Assembly: GCA_021234155.1 (NCBI GenBank)
Contig: JAJEKV010000035.1
Span: forward strand, 12,278,407-12,342,406
Length of the DNA stretch: 64,000 nt
Reading direction: 5' to 3'
DNA from: Isoetes taiwanensis
Taxonomy: Eukaryota; Streptophyta; Lycopodiopsida; Isoetales; Isoetaceae
Of this stretch, positions 11,181-23,745 are shown in pieces. The position numbers and the translations under genes are program-made. A model generated the notes under the pieces. That model worked only from the letters and a program-made list of their open reading frames with translations. It searched no databases and had not been told where the DNA came from. Every line of letters begins with the position of its first letter. Position 1 is the stretch's first letter.

Positions 11181-12387
11181 AAAGAAGGCAAGCCGGCAAC
11201 AGTAGTTACTACTGCATTTCCTTCACAATAGTTTGTGGAAGACCAAATAGCACAAAGAGAATATAAAATTGTTGATAAAAAACATAACATGCACAAAAAA
11301 TAAAGTAAATATTATATGCACCATCATATGTATTGCAAGACGGACATCAAACATGCTTTATGATTGATATTGAGTGAGATGCACTTGGAACATAATATGT
11401 CTCGTGCATTGATGCAAAAAAGAGATCCCCTTTTTTCTTTTAATATAAAGGGGCCTTTGCATCGAGGATCCGCATTTTAGGTCAATGTCAGTCTTTGAGC
11501 CTTCTAGCTCATGTTCTTGTGTCTGTGCTTCTCGTTTTGGCTCTTGTACTTGTATTCTGCAATTGCTTATATCGTCTTCAAATTTCTTTGCATATTTCTT
11601 CCGTACTTCTCTTGTTTTTTCGTAGGTTCAAGGTAGTTTAACTAGAATCCCTTATCCAATTCTGCTTTGAGCCTAGTTTTTTCTGGTCCTTTTGTATATT
11701 TCCATCATGAGGATGTTGCAGCAAAAGAGGCCATAGCGGTAGCCTTGATGTAGCAAGTAGAGTAACTTGCTCAACCATGCCAGTAGTTGTAGCTCAGGGA
11801 AGGGTTGCAGCATGTCATGATTCAGTATTTGGATTATCGTCGAGGCCATGAAACCCTAAGATTAGATTGCTGAAAAAGTTTGATAATACTCTACCTAAGG
11901 TCGAAGATGTTCTAAACCGGATCCGGCTATTCATCCGGTTGCATCCGCATTTATATTCGAATGACCAAGCCCAAGGAGTTAATTTGAAGGTACTGAACCC
12001 AAATACGATCTTTTGCGTCTGACTCCAGCAATGAACATCTATAAACAATGAGTTTCTTAGCTTGGGCTACAGCAATGACTCCACGAGCAAATGAGTAATT
12101 GCCCTGAAAATGCCCAGATTGACCTCGGGAGCCAACCAAAACCAAGGTGAAATGACTTTTGCGCTTAGCTTGTAGCCATGCGCAGCAGGGTAGGATGCCA
12201 AGAGGACACATTGACAATCCAATGCACTGCTAAATAAATCTTGTAGCTAGTACCATTTGGTTGATTCCCTCGTCATCCCTGGGTTGATACTCGCTTGGTT
12301 CGCACCTACAATCTAGCTTATATGTTAGATTCTACTAAGGTGTTAATTACGGCAGCTCAGGTCTTTCTTAAAGACAAGAAGTGTTAC
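11181..12387. other. No gene seen
   Basis: AT-rich spacer. A short minus-strand ORF near 11.8-12.2 kb has no recognisable domain and is not called. Confidence 0.45.
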
Positions 12388-13876
12388 TGTGACGTTCCAT
12401 GTATTTTATACGCTATATGTACAAAATACATGACACGTCACCATGGCTATATAGTTATATTAATCATTTATATGATTACCTATTGAAGCAAAATTAGTTA
12501 TGCTAATTTGACATTTAAAGAAATAAATTAATTATGCAAGATTAGCTAATTAATAACTAGTTATGTTAATTACTTATTAATTAAGGTAATCAGCAAGTGC
12601 TACTTGGGCCAAATCGATTGGCCCTCATGAACTTGCTAATCAAGAGTTAGTCAAAATTGGGGCTCCATAATTTGCCCCAAATGGATTTGGGGGCAAATGG
12701 AGAATGAGGAGGAGCCTATTCAGCCATCAGAGCATGGAGAACCTGAGAGATAGTGAATCTAGCTCAGATACCAGTTAGTAGGCTTAGTTAGCTTGATATT
12801 CCAGTTAAGGATTAACCCTTGTTTGCGTAGATGGATGGTTAATCTTATATTGATGCTCTATTTAAAGTTATGAGTGGATTTATGAATTATGGTAGTTCTT
12901 TTGCTGCACCTCTTGTGCTTGTGGGATAAGGGAGAGTAGAGACATAAAGGCTAGTAATGATAGAGATATTTCTAGCTAGAATCCATAAATCCCAATGAAT
13001 ATGGTCTGTGCACAAGAACCCACCTGGCTGTGAAGGTTATGTTGTGATTGAGCACCATACAATGGACACAATAGTGATATGGAAGTGGAGCCTTGTTGAT
13101 CGTAAGGTTCCCTTAATGTGCTAGACTTATAGCCGGTCACCGCATGCGGGCCGGGTATAGGTTTGACACCCCCTGGATTGCAGGCACTGTCTTGAACGGA
13201 CATTTTGGGCTCGATAGGTACAGGTGAGCTTTTCCTATGCATTTTGGGGGATTAATAGTCAGGTACGATGTGCGTAGCACAATCCTCTAGCCACCCAAGG
13301 AACCATTGTGCTCTGGAAATGGACTTGTCCCATTCCTGCCTCATCGGACTGGGGAGATGCAACCTGGAGGAGTCTCATAGGGTGATTCCATGAGATTACA
13401 TCTCCGAAAGGCTACAATCATGCCATAGCATTCTTCAGCATATCTGCAAAGTGTGCATAGGAGGGGCGGATGGAGTGGACTACCCTAGCCATTGTTCTAT
13501 GCCAGCCAACGCCATTCCGTCAGTCGACCCCCTTGAGTCTGAGCCCAGGGTAGAACCCTCATTTATGATGCATTTTATATGTTATGTTAGTATTATGTTG
13601 TTGTTCATATTGATGATGGATGGGCCACACTTCATGGTGCCATATTATTTTATGTGTATTGTTGCTAGTGCTAACTTGTATGTATGCTTTTGCAGTATAG
13701 GATATCCCAGAGAAAGCATAGGGCGAATGACACCTCTGTGTCCTTCACTCGAGCACTTGACCATCCCAAGTGGTACGAGTCAGACGAAGGGCCTTTCTTG
13801 GTGATAGAGTTGTTGGGAAGGGGGTTGCCCCGTATTTATACGATGGAAGCATCGTATAGGTTCAGGGAGCATCACA
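12388..13876 (+). repeat. 5' LTR of a gypsy element (family member A)
   Basis: It starts TGTGACGTTCC, ends AGCATCACA, and is followed at 13878 by TGGTATCAGATCC, an initiator-tRNA primer site with one change. Its second half aligns with the 1.7-kb LTRs at 28,599 and 38,501. Shared words include ACTGGGGAGATGCAACC and CTGCAAAGTGTGCA then GGAGGGGCGGATGGAGTGGA. It is therefore an older relative of that element. Confidence 0.75.
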
Positions 13877-13877
13877 A

Positions 13878-15760
13878 TGGTATCAGATCCATGATCTTGG
13901 TAGACCGAATCATAGCACTGGCCATGCCCTCTAAGTTCGATTAAATAGTTTGTAGCTAACATAAGAAATCCTCTTAAATTCCTATGTATCATGTCCAAGT
14001 AGCTTAGTTGTATGAGGGATGAGATAATTAGGAAGAGAAATGTAGGAGAAAAAGAAGAGGTCGTGTTGAGGTTTTGCCAGAAAGAGGTATTCTCATCTAT
14101 AACCAGTCTTCTCTTTTCTATAGATGGGATACAAAATGCTCCCTTCCAGTTGACCATGGACATCTGACTCTCGAGCAAGAGCTCATCATTATGAAGCACC
14201 AGATGGCCGAACTGCAAGCCTATGTGCTGTAGAGCAACCCATCACCTATGGCTTGGCGTGTACCTATGCACCACGGTCGTGCTAAGCGCCCACGTCATTT
14301 ATTGACATCTAGCTCGAACTCAAACTCCACCGACTCTTTTAATTCTACTTAACAGGAGTAGTCTACTAAGAAACATTACCAGAAGATAGTTGCCTCCACA
14401 AGGACTAGCATATGAAGGCTCGCCTAGTTCTCCAGCATGAATGCCGAGTCTTGGTTAGAGGAGATCCATGAGTTCAGCACCTCATATGGAATGCCTAATA
14501 AGGACACTGAAAAAGTTGCTATTAATAACCTCATCAGCCCTGCACATATTTGGTAGAAGGGGTATGCAAAAGCCCTGCACATTTGCTAAAGCTTTCAAAG
14601 CTCACTATGTTCCACTTACCCATAAGTGTTAGCAAATCCAGACTTTTTATAGGCTAGCACAGAAGCACTTATCAGTACGAGCTTACACTAATGAGTTCTT
14701 GAGCTTTTGCTGGTATGTACCAGCTATTTCCGAGAGGCGAGCTATGGAGGAATATGTTGCAGGATTGTCCGAAAATTCCAAGAAATGGTACATGCATTTG
14801 ACCCCACTGAAACTGCATAAAAAGCCTTTAATCTAGAGGGGGAGGCATCTACGATCTCAGATTCGAGACCCTTCACCCCCTATTAGAAGTAGAAGTCCAG
14901 GACCTATGCAGCAATCACTCTATAAGAGGCTCAAGAAGGATAAGACATGCTTTCGATGCATCCGCCAAGGCCACCGTATTCAAAACTGCCCTTTCGTGAC
15001 GCAGATAGATCATGAGGCCATAGCAGAAGTAGAGGGTGACCAATGAATCCCTTTGACCGACTGACCTACTGCGGGATCCTATTGAAGGTGAGTGCTGCAT
15101 TTTCGTAGCTATAGAAATTGTGAATATGAATAGCCAGGCCTTTGATAAATTCTCTAGAACACACATAGACTCTAAATCCCTTGCTCTTCTTGTGGATACG
15201 CGTAAACCAACTATACTTTTAACATTTCCTAGGATGGCCTGCATATTAAACCCTTGAAATTTAAACCACAGCCAGTGTATTACCCAGTGGCGCTATCCGT
15301 CATATTTAAGGGTGTCGCCTCAATTTAGATATAGAGTTGGCAAGAGCATCCATTGCTTTGGGACCTAAGATCAGGAATATTGGGAGATATGACTTCATCC
15401 GTGGTATACGATTTACGGCCGCTTGCATTTGTAGAATCTGCATCTAAGCAAGAAAAAAATTATTAGTAGCTTCCCCAAGGCACCTTGATTATGGCATTCC
15501 GTCATCCACTTCTGATGAGATCAAGGATCTCCCGCCTTTCAAGAGCGTGGAGTTTGAGATGGCACTTGCACTGGGCACCGCATCTACCGTTAAGGCTCCT
15601 TATTGCATGAGCACCCTGGAATTGGAAAAACTTAGAAAGCAATTGCAGAAATTTTTGAACTTAAAAGTTTATCCGACTGATGAGTGTCATATGCCATAGC
15701 CGCCTCACCTGCACTAACAGGAGATCTACAGAAAAATAATAGGGGGGATTCCAAAACCAA
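13878..15760 (+). pseudogene. Decayed Ty3/gypsy gag and start of pol
   Basis: After the primer site, broken frames show a gag domain (about 14435-14830: WLEEIHEFSTSYGMP, then FAKAFKAHYVPL and A-Y-T-N-E-F-L). A zinc knuckle, C-F-R-C-I-R-Q-G-H-R-I-Q-N-C, follows at about 14950. Near 15490-15690 is the N-terminal edge of reverse transcriptase (E-F-E-M-A ... V-K-A-P-Y-C-M-S-T-L-E-L-E-K-L). The element stops near 15,760 before the catalytic domain, and many stop codons are present. No 3' LTR is found nearby. Confidence 0.8.
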
Positions 15761-16444
15761 AATCTGGCCGACCAGTTAATCTGCTTTTTTTTTCCCTAAC
15801 CTCCTTATCTCTCGTGCTATATAATATAAAATTTATCTCTCAACGTATAGTAAGAGATAATAAACAATTTGTGCATGTGGCCAGCCGGGGGGAAGGAGAG
15901 GAGGGAGGGAGGGAGGGAGGGAGGGAGGGAGGAAGAGATGAAATGAAATTTGATTTTTACAACTTTGAGACTGCCAATTCTATAAGTTGTTCAATTTGTA
16001 CATTCAACAATATAAAACAAATCATCTAATGCATCCTCTTATAGCAATGCACTCATCTCTCCTACCTCTAACTCATCTACTTCTCATACTGGGTCTGTGA
16101 CACAACTTGTTCAACACAGTTTCTTCTATCCATTCCCTAATCCGGTCATTATTATTTCCGAGGTTCTCAATGTTAATCCTCCATTTCTTTATCCAGACCA
16201 TTCCATTTGCATACCACCCTTTCTCAAACGACTCCGTTAGAGCCATTCATGGGTAACTAGCTTCATCTTGACTGTTTAACTTACTCAAATATGTAAGAAA
16301 TTGGTATAAGGCCTCGCATTCCGGAGGAAGCATTCCACATTCTACTAGCATTATTTCATATGGAGTTTGTACCTTCACTCCCAATTCTGCATGTAATAAT
16401 TGAGAGAGAGAGAGAGTGTATGATTTGGAGAGGAGAGAGAATGT

Positions 16445-16640
16445 AGAATTAAATTGAATTGAATTGAATTAAATGGTTTTTATCGTCCATGAAGACCAAT
16501 TGGCCTATGGGACTCAATCAAAGAGCATAGCAAACGTATTACTGTCAAGATTCAAAACCCCCCCGCCACAAAAGGCTTTGAGGGTAGAACCTTGGCAGTA
16601 ATAAGCACGCTAATAGACTGGGTGATAATCTCTTTCTCTC
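16445..16640 (-). repeat. LINE/SINE-like 3' end with pentanucleotide tail
   Basis: A run of AATTG repeats is followed by GGTTTTTATCGTCCATGAAGACCA. The same core with a GAATA-repeat tail occurs at 44,752-44,800. Read on the minus strand both end in short tandem repeats, as some LINE and SINE families do. Confidence 0.45.
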
Positions 16641-17538
16641 TCTTCTCTATTCTCTAGCACTTTCTCTTTTCTCTCGATCCTTCATTCTCCATACACACTA
16701 TCAAATAGAAAAAAAGAAAGAAAGAAAGAAAGAGAATTTTAACGTCAAAGAACAACCTTAGCTTCATAGAATGATTTCTTGATGAGGGTGATAGAATGAG
16801 TCATGCGGTAGATCTGAAAACATTTTGGCATCAGAAAGGCCAAAAGCATTACTCCACAATTACTTGAAAAGGTACTAAAAGTTTTCCACCAACGGATAAA
16901 GAACCAAAAGCTCAAACAGTTAAATGTTTAGATATATCTAGGATATGCACCATGATGCCAAAGCTCACTCTCTCCCTACGAATTGCCCCTTAACTGGGAG
17001 CAATCTAGAAAGGCATCAAAGTTCGCTATGTTTTATAGACTGTTCAATGCTATGGGCAAAGGGGGTAGCGATGGTAATAGCCATCTTCACTTGTTGCAAC
17101 AAAATTCATCTTGCTCTACATTTAGTAACAAGATTTGGCAATAGTGCATATCACGTGCACATCATATTATTTTGGCATATAAACCCATGTGATGCGCATG
17201 AGTTTCCTAGTGCGTTGAAAGCCCTACCCTTGAGTGCCTAATTGTATTTTCCTGCCGAATTTGTGGTTGTGATCAAAGGTTACTTCTAATTTGTATAGTT
17301 CAAGGTTGTATAGTGATGCACTTGATGGACCTAAGCAAACTATTTGTAAGCTTTTAGACACTTTTATATTTTGTAGTTAGAAGCCAATCAAATTATCTAC
17401 ACATATATAACTATTTCTCCAAAGATTCGATTCTTTTGTGCTTTCTTATTCAAACGACACCTATCCACATTTTCAGGTTCCTTTTTCCTGGGTACAGGGA
17501 TTTTTGGATGTGGGTTTCATTCCTTGTCTTCACTGGAA

Positions 17539-17692
17539 AACGTGGTGAGCGTGAAAACGAAGACTCATCTAGCAACTTCTCCTTTTTTTGGTTGTCGCCA
17601 TAGCTTCTTTGCCGTCATAGCCCAATCCAAGAACGTGGCGAGCGTGAAAAGAAGACTCGTCTAGCAACTTTTTTTTTTGTCGCCATAGCTTC
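17539..17692. repeat. 93-bp tandem duplication
   Basis: Units start at 17539 and 17632. Both contain AACGTGGYGAGCGTGAAAA, GAAGACTC, CTAGCAACTT and GTCGCCATAGCTTCT in order. Confidence 0.8.
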
Positions 17693-18579
17693 TCACGATC
17701 TACAGATATTCCTCTCTTAGGTCGTTGGTTTCAGTAAGGATTAAGCAGGGTTCTAGCTTAGAAACTTGTGACATGGAAGATTGGGCCAGAGAAAAGTCGA
17801 TGCAGCAAAGCATGGGGGCATGATTTGCTTTCTCCTATTGGCAGCTGGATCCACCTGCCTTAGCCAGCCAGGATGTTCCAAAACCTGTAAATAGAGGTGT
17901 CGATTAGGAAAAATAAGGTTAGTCATCTGTCCTGCATAAATAAATGAGGATTGTTTGCGGTCGGTGTGAGTATTCTTGCATGCTAGAATTTTTTCTGGTA
18001 GCCATTTGCAGATAGGACGGGAAACTCGGATATAGGATCTTCTCTGAAATTCATGAATCAGAGGTTTTGGTTGCCATGTTTTGTGGCTTTCCATTTCTGG
18101 CATTTTGGCATATCTATCACAGAGGGGTTCTCAGGGTCATTCTGTCTCAATGGGCCAGCTTCTTCGCTCATATTCTTGCTCCTTGGAACCAAGATGCTCA
18201 GTAGAAGCATTCCTCCTTAGATTGGGAGGTTGAAACACTTGCTATTTTGGAACGAAGTCTTAGCACCTCCAAATGCCTTACAATTCTCACATCAAACATG
18301 TTTCACGTATATTAAGTAAGACGTATGCGTAGAAATTATTGGAGAGGTGTCCGGCTGCTCTACTGGCAGTCCTGCTGAGTCAGATGATGACGAAGATGCC
18401 ACATACTCAACAGACGCGACTTCTGGTCTGAAACGGCATGCCTGCACTTAACCTCCAGATCGCTTCCTAACCATTCTATTCTCTCATCTTCTGTAAGCCA
18501 CAGCAGGGGCTCTTCCTGCTTCATATCAATACATATCATATCTTCTCATCGTATATAATTATGTAGGGTGTTTTTGGCA

Positions 18580-18666
18580 AGAAAAAATGTGACGTGTATG
18601 AGGGAATTAATTCCACGTCAGCAGAAAAAATGTGACGTGTGTGAGGGAATTAATTCCACGTCAGCA
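18580..18666. repeat. Tandem 43-bp repeat with TGACGTG/CACGTCA palindromes
   Basis: Two units (from 18580 and 18623), each an imperfect palindrome TGACGTG...GGAATTAATTCC...CACGTCA. The ACGT cores resemble bZIP transcription-factor sites; binding is inferred only. Confidence 0.7.
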
Positions 18667-19132
18667 GATATCAGGTCTCCATAGCCATTCTTCACTCCGG
18701 CAATCTGTAACTTCTGGGCGATTAACAGGGTCGCTAACTTCTGCTAGAACTGCATCAATAACCGGAAGCGGGAGTAATTTAGGCGGATTCAGTGTATCCT
18801 TGCCGAGTTTAATTTTGGATCAACAGTTTGAAACCTGCAGAGGAGGAGATTGTTCTACCACAGCATCGCCGAGGCATATGGGTGCCCAATCAAACAATTC
18901 TTCCATCAATATCCGCCACACTGCAGCGGTTTCTTCACCTTTTCAATCTCCGGCTTCGTCAGAAGGGGCCCCTCCACGATTGAATATGAACAATCCATAC
19001 TGCGGACCTTCTGACAGTGACTCGATGCTGAAGGAGGATCCTGGAGCAATTTACTTCAATTCTGAATCCATGGCTAGAAGCAACAGCCTGTCCAGCATCA
19101 TTTCTAATATTGCCGCTGCAGTTGCGATTTAG
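18632..19132 (+). pseudogene. Ser-rich ORF, likely captured gene fragment
   Basis: An open frame of 166 codons rich in Ser, Asn and Ala (SLTSARTASITGSGSNLGG, then ARSNSLSSIISN near the end). After its stop, another frame downstream (about 19140-19260) continues with Gln/Ser/Asn-rich sequence, as if one frameshift divides a longer protein. The composition resembles the disordered tail of a plant transcription factor, but I recognise no family domain. Its place inside a Helitron-like insertion suggests capture from a host gene. Confidence 0.35.
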
Positions 19133-19786
19133 AAATCCGTTAATTCCTCATTCTATGATGCTTCAACAGCATGCATTTTTGCAGGAGCAAAGGGCTTCTA
19201 ATAACAATAGTCCTTTGGGCTCCCATAATAATACTCTGTTGGGTTCCCCATAGCCCCATGCCGGAGGTTGCTGATTTTTTTTCTTAGATCATACATAGAA
19301 AAACCCACATCAGAATCGAAGAAAAATTGCCTCGCACACACCCAATTCTGTACCATTTTGTTGAATTTCTTCTCTGAATCGAAAGTTTGCAATGCAATTC
19401 TGCAACCGCTCTTGTGAACTCTTATTATATCAACTGTCTGAGCATCTAGTATCTAACGCTGCAGCTATATATGGATTGCTTATTATGAATGCAGCCAAGT
19501 TCATGATTTTTTAGTGTTTTTCTTGTGGGCGATCTGTGATTGTGTGGCTAATTCGGAATATTATATGGAAGCTTGCTTTTGGGTAGGTTCTTTCTTGCAT
19601 TCTTTCAGTGTAGATTGTTCCTGTTTAAGTTTTGCAAACGGTGTGCAGCAAATGTCACACCTATCGATCTTACTATACATACAGCACACATTCATATGAT
19701 CTTCGTCTCACCCATGCCACTACTTCGAAAAACCCTCCGAACTATAGCGGCGGGAACGCCGCCGCAAAATGGTCTTGTATTTAATA

Positions 19787-19798
19787 TAGTATCAGAGC
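19787..19798 (+). other. Copia primer-binding site
   Basis: TAGTATCAGAGC immediately follows the LTR end and differs by one base from TGGTATCAGAGC, complementary to initiator-Met tRNA. Confidence 0.8.
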
Positions 19799-19959
19799 TA
19801 AACGATATAGAGAGCAGTAGCTTTTTCAAGCCCTTAGGGTTCAAAGAGCAATCAGCCGGCTGAATCAGAAATTGATTCAAAGGAGATTGAAGAAGTTGAA
19901 GAAAAAGAAAAGGATTAGTGCCTTCAATCGATTGTAGTTTTAGAACAGAAATTTAGTAG

Positions 19960-20740
19960 ATGGAAACCATTTCCAATGGCAAATATGTTCTTGAGAAATT
20001 TAATGGTTCACACATGGCAGGTTAAAATGAAGTTCCATCTCATAGAAAAAGATCTTTTTGTAGTAGTTGATGAGTTAGAGAAGAAGCCTACAGATGCTCC
20101 AGAACTAGCAAAGTGGCAGTTGAAAAATAAGAAAGCCATGGCTATGATTGGCCTTGGTTTTGGAGATGCACACATACATCATGTAGATTTTTCAAAGAAT
20201 GCAAAAGGAGTCTGGGATACATTGGTGCAGATATTTGGAGCGCAGGCTAAGCATTCCAAAGTGCTTCTGAAGAAACAACTTTTTGATCTTGAGATGCAGG
20301 AAGGTGCAAGTTTGGCTGAGCACATTAACAAAATGAGGTCTCTGCTTCACCAATTGGCTGGGATCAATGCTAAGATTGAAGATAAAGATGCAAAAGCACT
20401 TTTGTTTAATAGTCTTCCATCATCATTCAACAATGTTGTCACCACATTGCAGATTGTTCAGAGTCTTACATTGGATCAGATAATTGCATCTTTGCTTGAA
20501 GAAGAGAGGAAACAAAAGGCAGGAGAGACGTCTTCTGTCTGTTGCAATGTTTGCCAATCAAGGTTTCAAGCAGGGTGTGAGACAGAACAAAGGCAAAGTG
20601 GAAGCAGGCAGCAGCAGTACGATGACTAAGGGTGCTTTAAACAAAAAAATCAGCCAAGAAATCCTGTTTCTTTTGGCAAGAGAAAAGGTGCATATAACAC
20701 TTGCAAGCAATAAGGGCACTTTGCACGAGAGTGTCCATTT
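19960..20740 (+). pseudogene. Copia gag (UBN2-type) with zinc knuckle remnant
   Basis: The ATG at 19960 opens METISNGKYVLEKFNGSH. A one-base shift near 20012 moves to the frame that runs TWQVKMKFHLIEKDL through the gag core (E-H-I-N-K-M-R-S-L, L-F-N-S-L-P-S-S-F). That frame ends at 20629. The zinc knuckle at about 20698-20740 (G-H-F-A-R-E-C) has a stop inside it. In a live element gag forms the virus-like particle; here it is frameshifted. Confidence 0.85.
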
Positions 20741-20789
20741 CGGGTTGCAAAAGGCAAGGAGAAAGTTTTCACTGTAGAAAAGGAAGAAG

Positions 20790-23745
20790 ATGAAAGGAAC
20801 TTGATGGCGCGTGTGGATGACGGTATAACAGATCATGAGCAGGCTGTTATTTGGATAGATTCAGGAGCTACACAGCATATGTGTCCAAAGAAGGAGTTCT
20901 TTCAACACTTGCAGCCTATCAGGGAACGAGTAGAGTCATGATCCTAGGGGAAGGCAGTATCAAGATTTCTCTTGAGAATGACAATAACAAGACAATTCAT
21001 AAGGTCTTCTATGTCCTAGGGATAGCACACACCTTGCTTTCAGTTGGGGCTTTGGCTGATCTTAATTATACAGTGTGCTTCAACCATCGTGAATGCCAAA
21101 TTTTATCACCCGAAATGCAGGTGGTAGCATTAGGAGAGCAGCATGCTTCACTATACAGATTGAATGCTCATATTATTAACCAATGCTCTATGACAGACAT
21201 GATGATAGACGACTTGCTCATTACAATTGCCAAGCTCTTAAGGAGATGCAGAAAGGACAACTAGTTAGTGAGCTGGACATACATATGCAAGGAAAGGTAG
21301 GCTTTTATGAGGCGTGTGTCCTTGATAAGCAAAGCAGAAAATCCTTTCCTAAGAAGAAATATGAGCGAGCACAAGGGTTGGATTTATTTCACAGTGACAT
21401 ATGTGGGTCCATGAGAGAAGAAACAATTGGCCACAAGAAGTACTTCATCACCTTCATAGATGACCATTCCAGAAAGGTTGCAGTCTACTTGCTGGCCCGC
21501 AAATCTGAAGCTCTCATGGCTTTCAAGCAGTACCAACTTGCAGCCCAAGTTCAAACTGAACGGCGTGTCAAAGTCTTACGAACGGATGGTGGTGGTGAGT
21601 ATCTCTCCCAAGCCTTTACTTCTTACTGCCATATGCATGGAATTACACAGCAACATACCAATCATACACACCTGAACTAAATGGGTTGGCTGAGCGGATG
21701 AACAGGACTCTAGTCGAGGCGACAAGGTGCATGCTTGCAGATTCTGGGTGACCCAAACATTTTTGGGGAGAAGCTCTTAGCACCACAGCATATGTGAAGA
21801 ATCGATTCCTTGCTTCCATCTATGGCAGAACTCCAGAGGAGCTTTGGACAGGGCAGAAACCAGACCTTAGTGGGCTGCGTGTCTTTAGTTTGGCATATGC
21901 CCATGTTCCCAAAGAGAAGCGCCACAAGCTTGCAGATAAATCTAGAGTCTCTCTTTTCTTGGGTTGTGGTGAAGGTGTCAAGGGGAGCAGATTGTATGAT
22001 GTTCGCACTTACCGAATTTTTTATAGCAAGGATGTTGTATTTCGAGAGCATCTTCTCTATAAGGATCGGCTGGAAATTCAGGTTATTATTGCACATAGAC
22101 TTGATGCCATAATCTTAGAGGATGAAGAAGAGTTTCTTGAAGATTGGGTCCAAGAGGTACATTGTGCAGATCATCAAGGAGAAGATCTTCATCTTCCACC
22201 TATGGATCTTATAATCCCTGAGACGCAGCCGCTAGTACCCTATGATTCTGAGCCAGTGGGAGTCCACGGTGCTAGCTCTCCTCAATATAGGTCCAAGTTT
22301 CAAGTGCATGGAAGAGGTGTGCGCATCAGACCATATGTTAGTCGCTATGGTGGAGTCAGCAAACCCTCTGCGAATGCCAAAGCATCCCTTGAGTCGCAGT
22401 CTTCTAAGCAGCCTCGCATGTACCTTGCTCATGATATAAACATAGCAGTATGCAGTCCACATGCAAGTGAATGGCAGACCGCCATGGATGCCGAATTTAA
22501 GTCCCTCCTCAAGAACAAGACATGGAGTTTGGTTTCTTTACCTCCAGGGAGGAAGCCCGTGACTTGCAAATGGATCTGCAAGCTGAAGTTCAGATCTGAT
22601 GGCTCATCGCTTCAAAGCAAGACTAGTCGATCGTGGATTCACACAAGTTGAAGGTATTGACTATACCGACACTTTTTCTCCAGTTGTTAAACTTATGTCT
22701 ATAAGGACTTTATTATGCCTTGCTACGGTCAATAATGTCCATCAAATGGACGTGACCACCGCATTCCTTCATGGTGAGTTAGACGAAGAGATCTACATGT
22801 TGCAGCCAGAAGGATATGTGAAAGTTGGAGAAGAACAGTTGGTTTGCAAACTACATCGTGCGTTGTATGGATTGAAGCAGTCACCTCGGATGTGGTACCA
22901 AAATATTGATGGTTATTTAGCATCCTTAGACTTCACCCTCCAATGTCTATCGGGTCCAACTTGATCAGAGGCATATCCTTATTGTTGCACTTTATGTTGA
23001 CGATTGTACCATTCTAAGTAATTCTCTTTCTGCTATTTAATGGTTAAAGGATCAGCTCAGCATGCAGTTTGAAATGTAAGATTTTGGAGAGTTACACTAT
23101 TGCTTAGGGATAGAAGTGACTCGAGACAGGGGGAGGAGGCAAGTTATGATGTCTCAGCGTCGCTATATCCATGACATGCTTTCCAAATTTGGCATGCAAG
23201 ATAGCAAGGCAGTGAGCACGCCAATGGAGACTGGTATGAAATTATCTAGAGAGCAGTCTCCAACCAGCCAACAAGAGATTGAGTACATGAAGAGTATCCC
23301 GTACCGCCAAGCTATTGGAAGTCTGATATATGCCATGATGTGTACATGACCAGATTTGGCATATGCAGTAGGTGTTGTATCACAATACATGAAAAATTCC
23401 AGATCAGCGCATTGGCAGAGTGTTAAGCGGATATTCAGATATTTGAAGGGAACATCAGACTATGCTTTATGTTTTGAAGCAAAAAGGCGATCAGAATTTG
23501 CCCTTGAAGGTTTCACAGATGCCGATTGGGCAGGGGATATTGCAACTAGAAGATCAACTTCTGAGTATTGTTTTAGACTTGGAAGTAGAGCTATCTCCTG
23601 GAGTTCAAAGAGGCAAAGCATAGTTGCCTTATCTAGTACCGAGGCTGAATACATTGATGCCATACATGCAGCGAAGGAAGCGATACGGCTGAGGAAGTTT
23701 CGTCATGGATTATGGGCTGAAGATCTATGCAAACCAACAGTGATA
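20790..23745 (+). pseudogene. Copia pol, part 1 (protease to RNase H)
   Basis: Domains in order: protease W-I-D-S-G-A-T (about 20851); GAG-pre-integrase (about 21180-21360); integrase core with D-L-F-H-S-D-I-C-G, F-I-D-D-H-S-R and R-T-D-G-G-G-E (21380-21600); reverse transcriptase from WQTAMDAEF (22470) through QMDVTTAFLHGELDEEIYM (22750) and ALYGLKQSPRMW to YVDDC (about 22995); RNase H T-D-A-D-W-A-G (23515) and STEAEY (23635). At least five frameshifts or stops are visible. RNase H is cut after P-T-V-I at 23745 by the DNA transposon. Confidence 0.88.

Larger units (their letters stand above)
15761..18336. other. Non-coding spacer rich in simple repeats
   Basis: It holds a (GGGA)n tract at about 15895-15937, a (GA)n tract near 16405, an AATTG-rich tract at 16450, an (AAAG)n tract near 16715, and a 93-bp tandem duplication at 17539-17692. 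A 116-aa minus-strand frame at 17753-18103 has no known domain and is not called a gene. Confidence 0.6.
18541..19777 (+). mobile_element. Helitron-like insertion in the copia LTR
   Basis: It lies between A and T of the LTR with no target duplication. The first bases are TC. The last bases are CTTG, close to the Helitron CTRR end. A perfect hairpin, GCGGCG-GGAA-CGCCGC (19747-19762), sits 11 nt before the end. All these are Helitron hallmarks apart from the one-base departure in CTTG. It carries a gene-like ORF, in keeping with gene capture, but no helicase, so it would be non-autonomous. Confidence 0.5.
18337..19786 (+). repeat. Copia 5' LTR, interrupted
   Basis: Host LTR parts are 18337-18540 and 19778-19786. 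The 3' LTR at 42749 is uninterrupted across the same point (ACCATATATTTAATA). This shows that the 1,237 bp between them were inserted after the two LTRs formed. The first base pair reads TA where the 3' LTR has TG. Confidence 0.85.

Noticed and set aside
13684-13944. 86-aa frame
   Set aside because: It spans the LTR end and primer site of the gypsy element, so cannot be a host gene.
15895-15937. (GGGA)n tract as a possible G-quadruplex regulator
   Set aside because: Ordinary microsatellite in gene-free spacer; no nearby gene to regulate.
17753-18103. 116-aa minus-strand frame
   Set aside because: No family motif, no splice or promoter context, and located in repeat-rich spacer.
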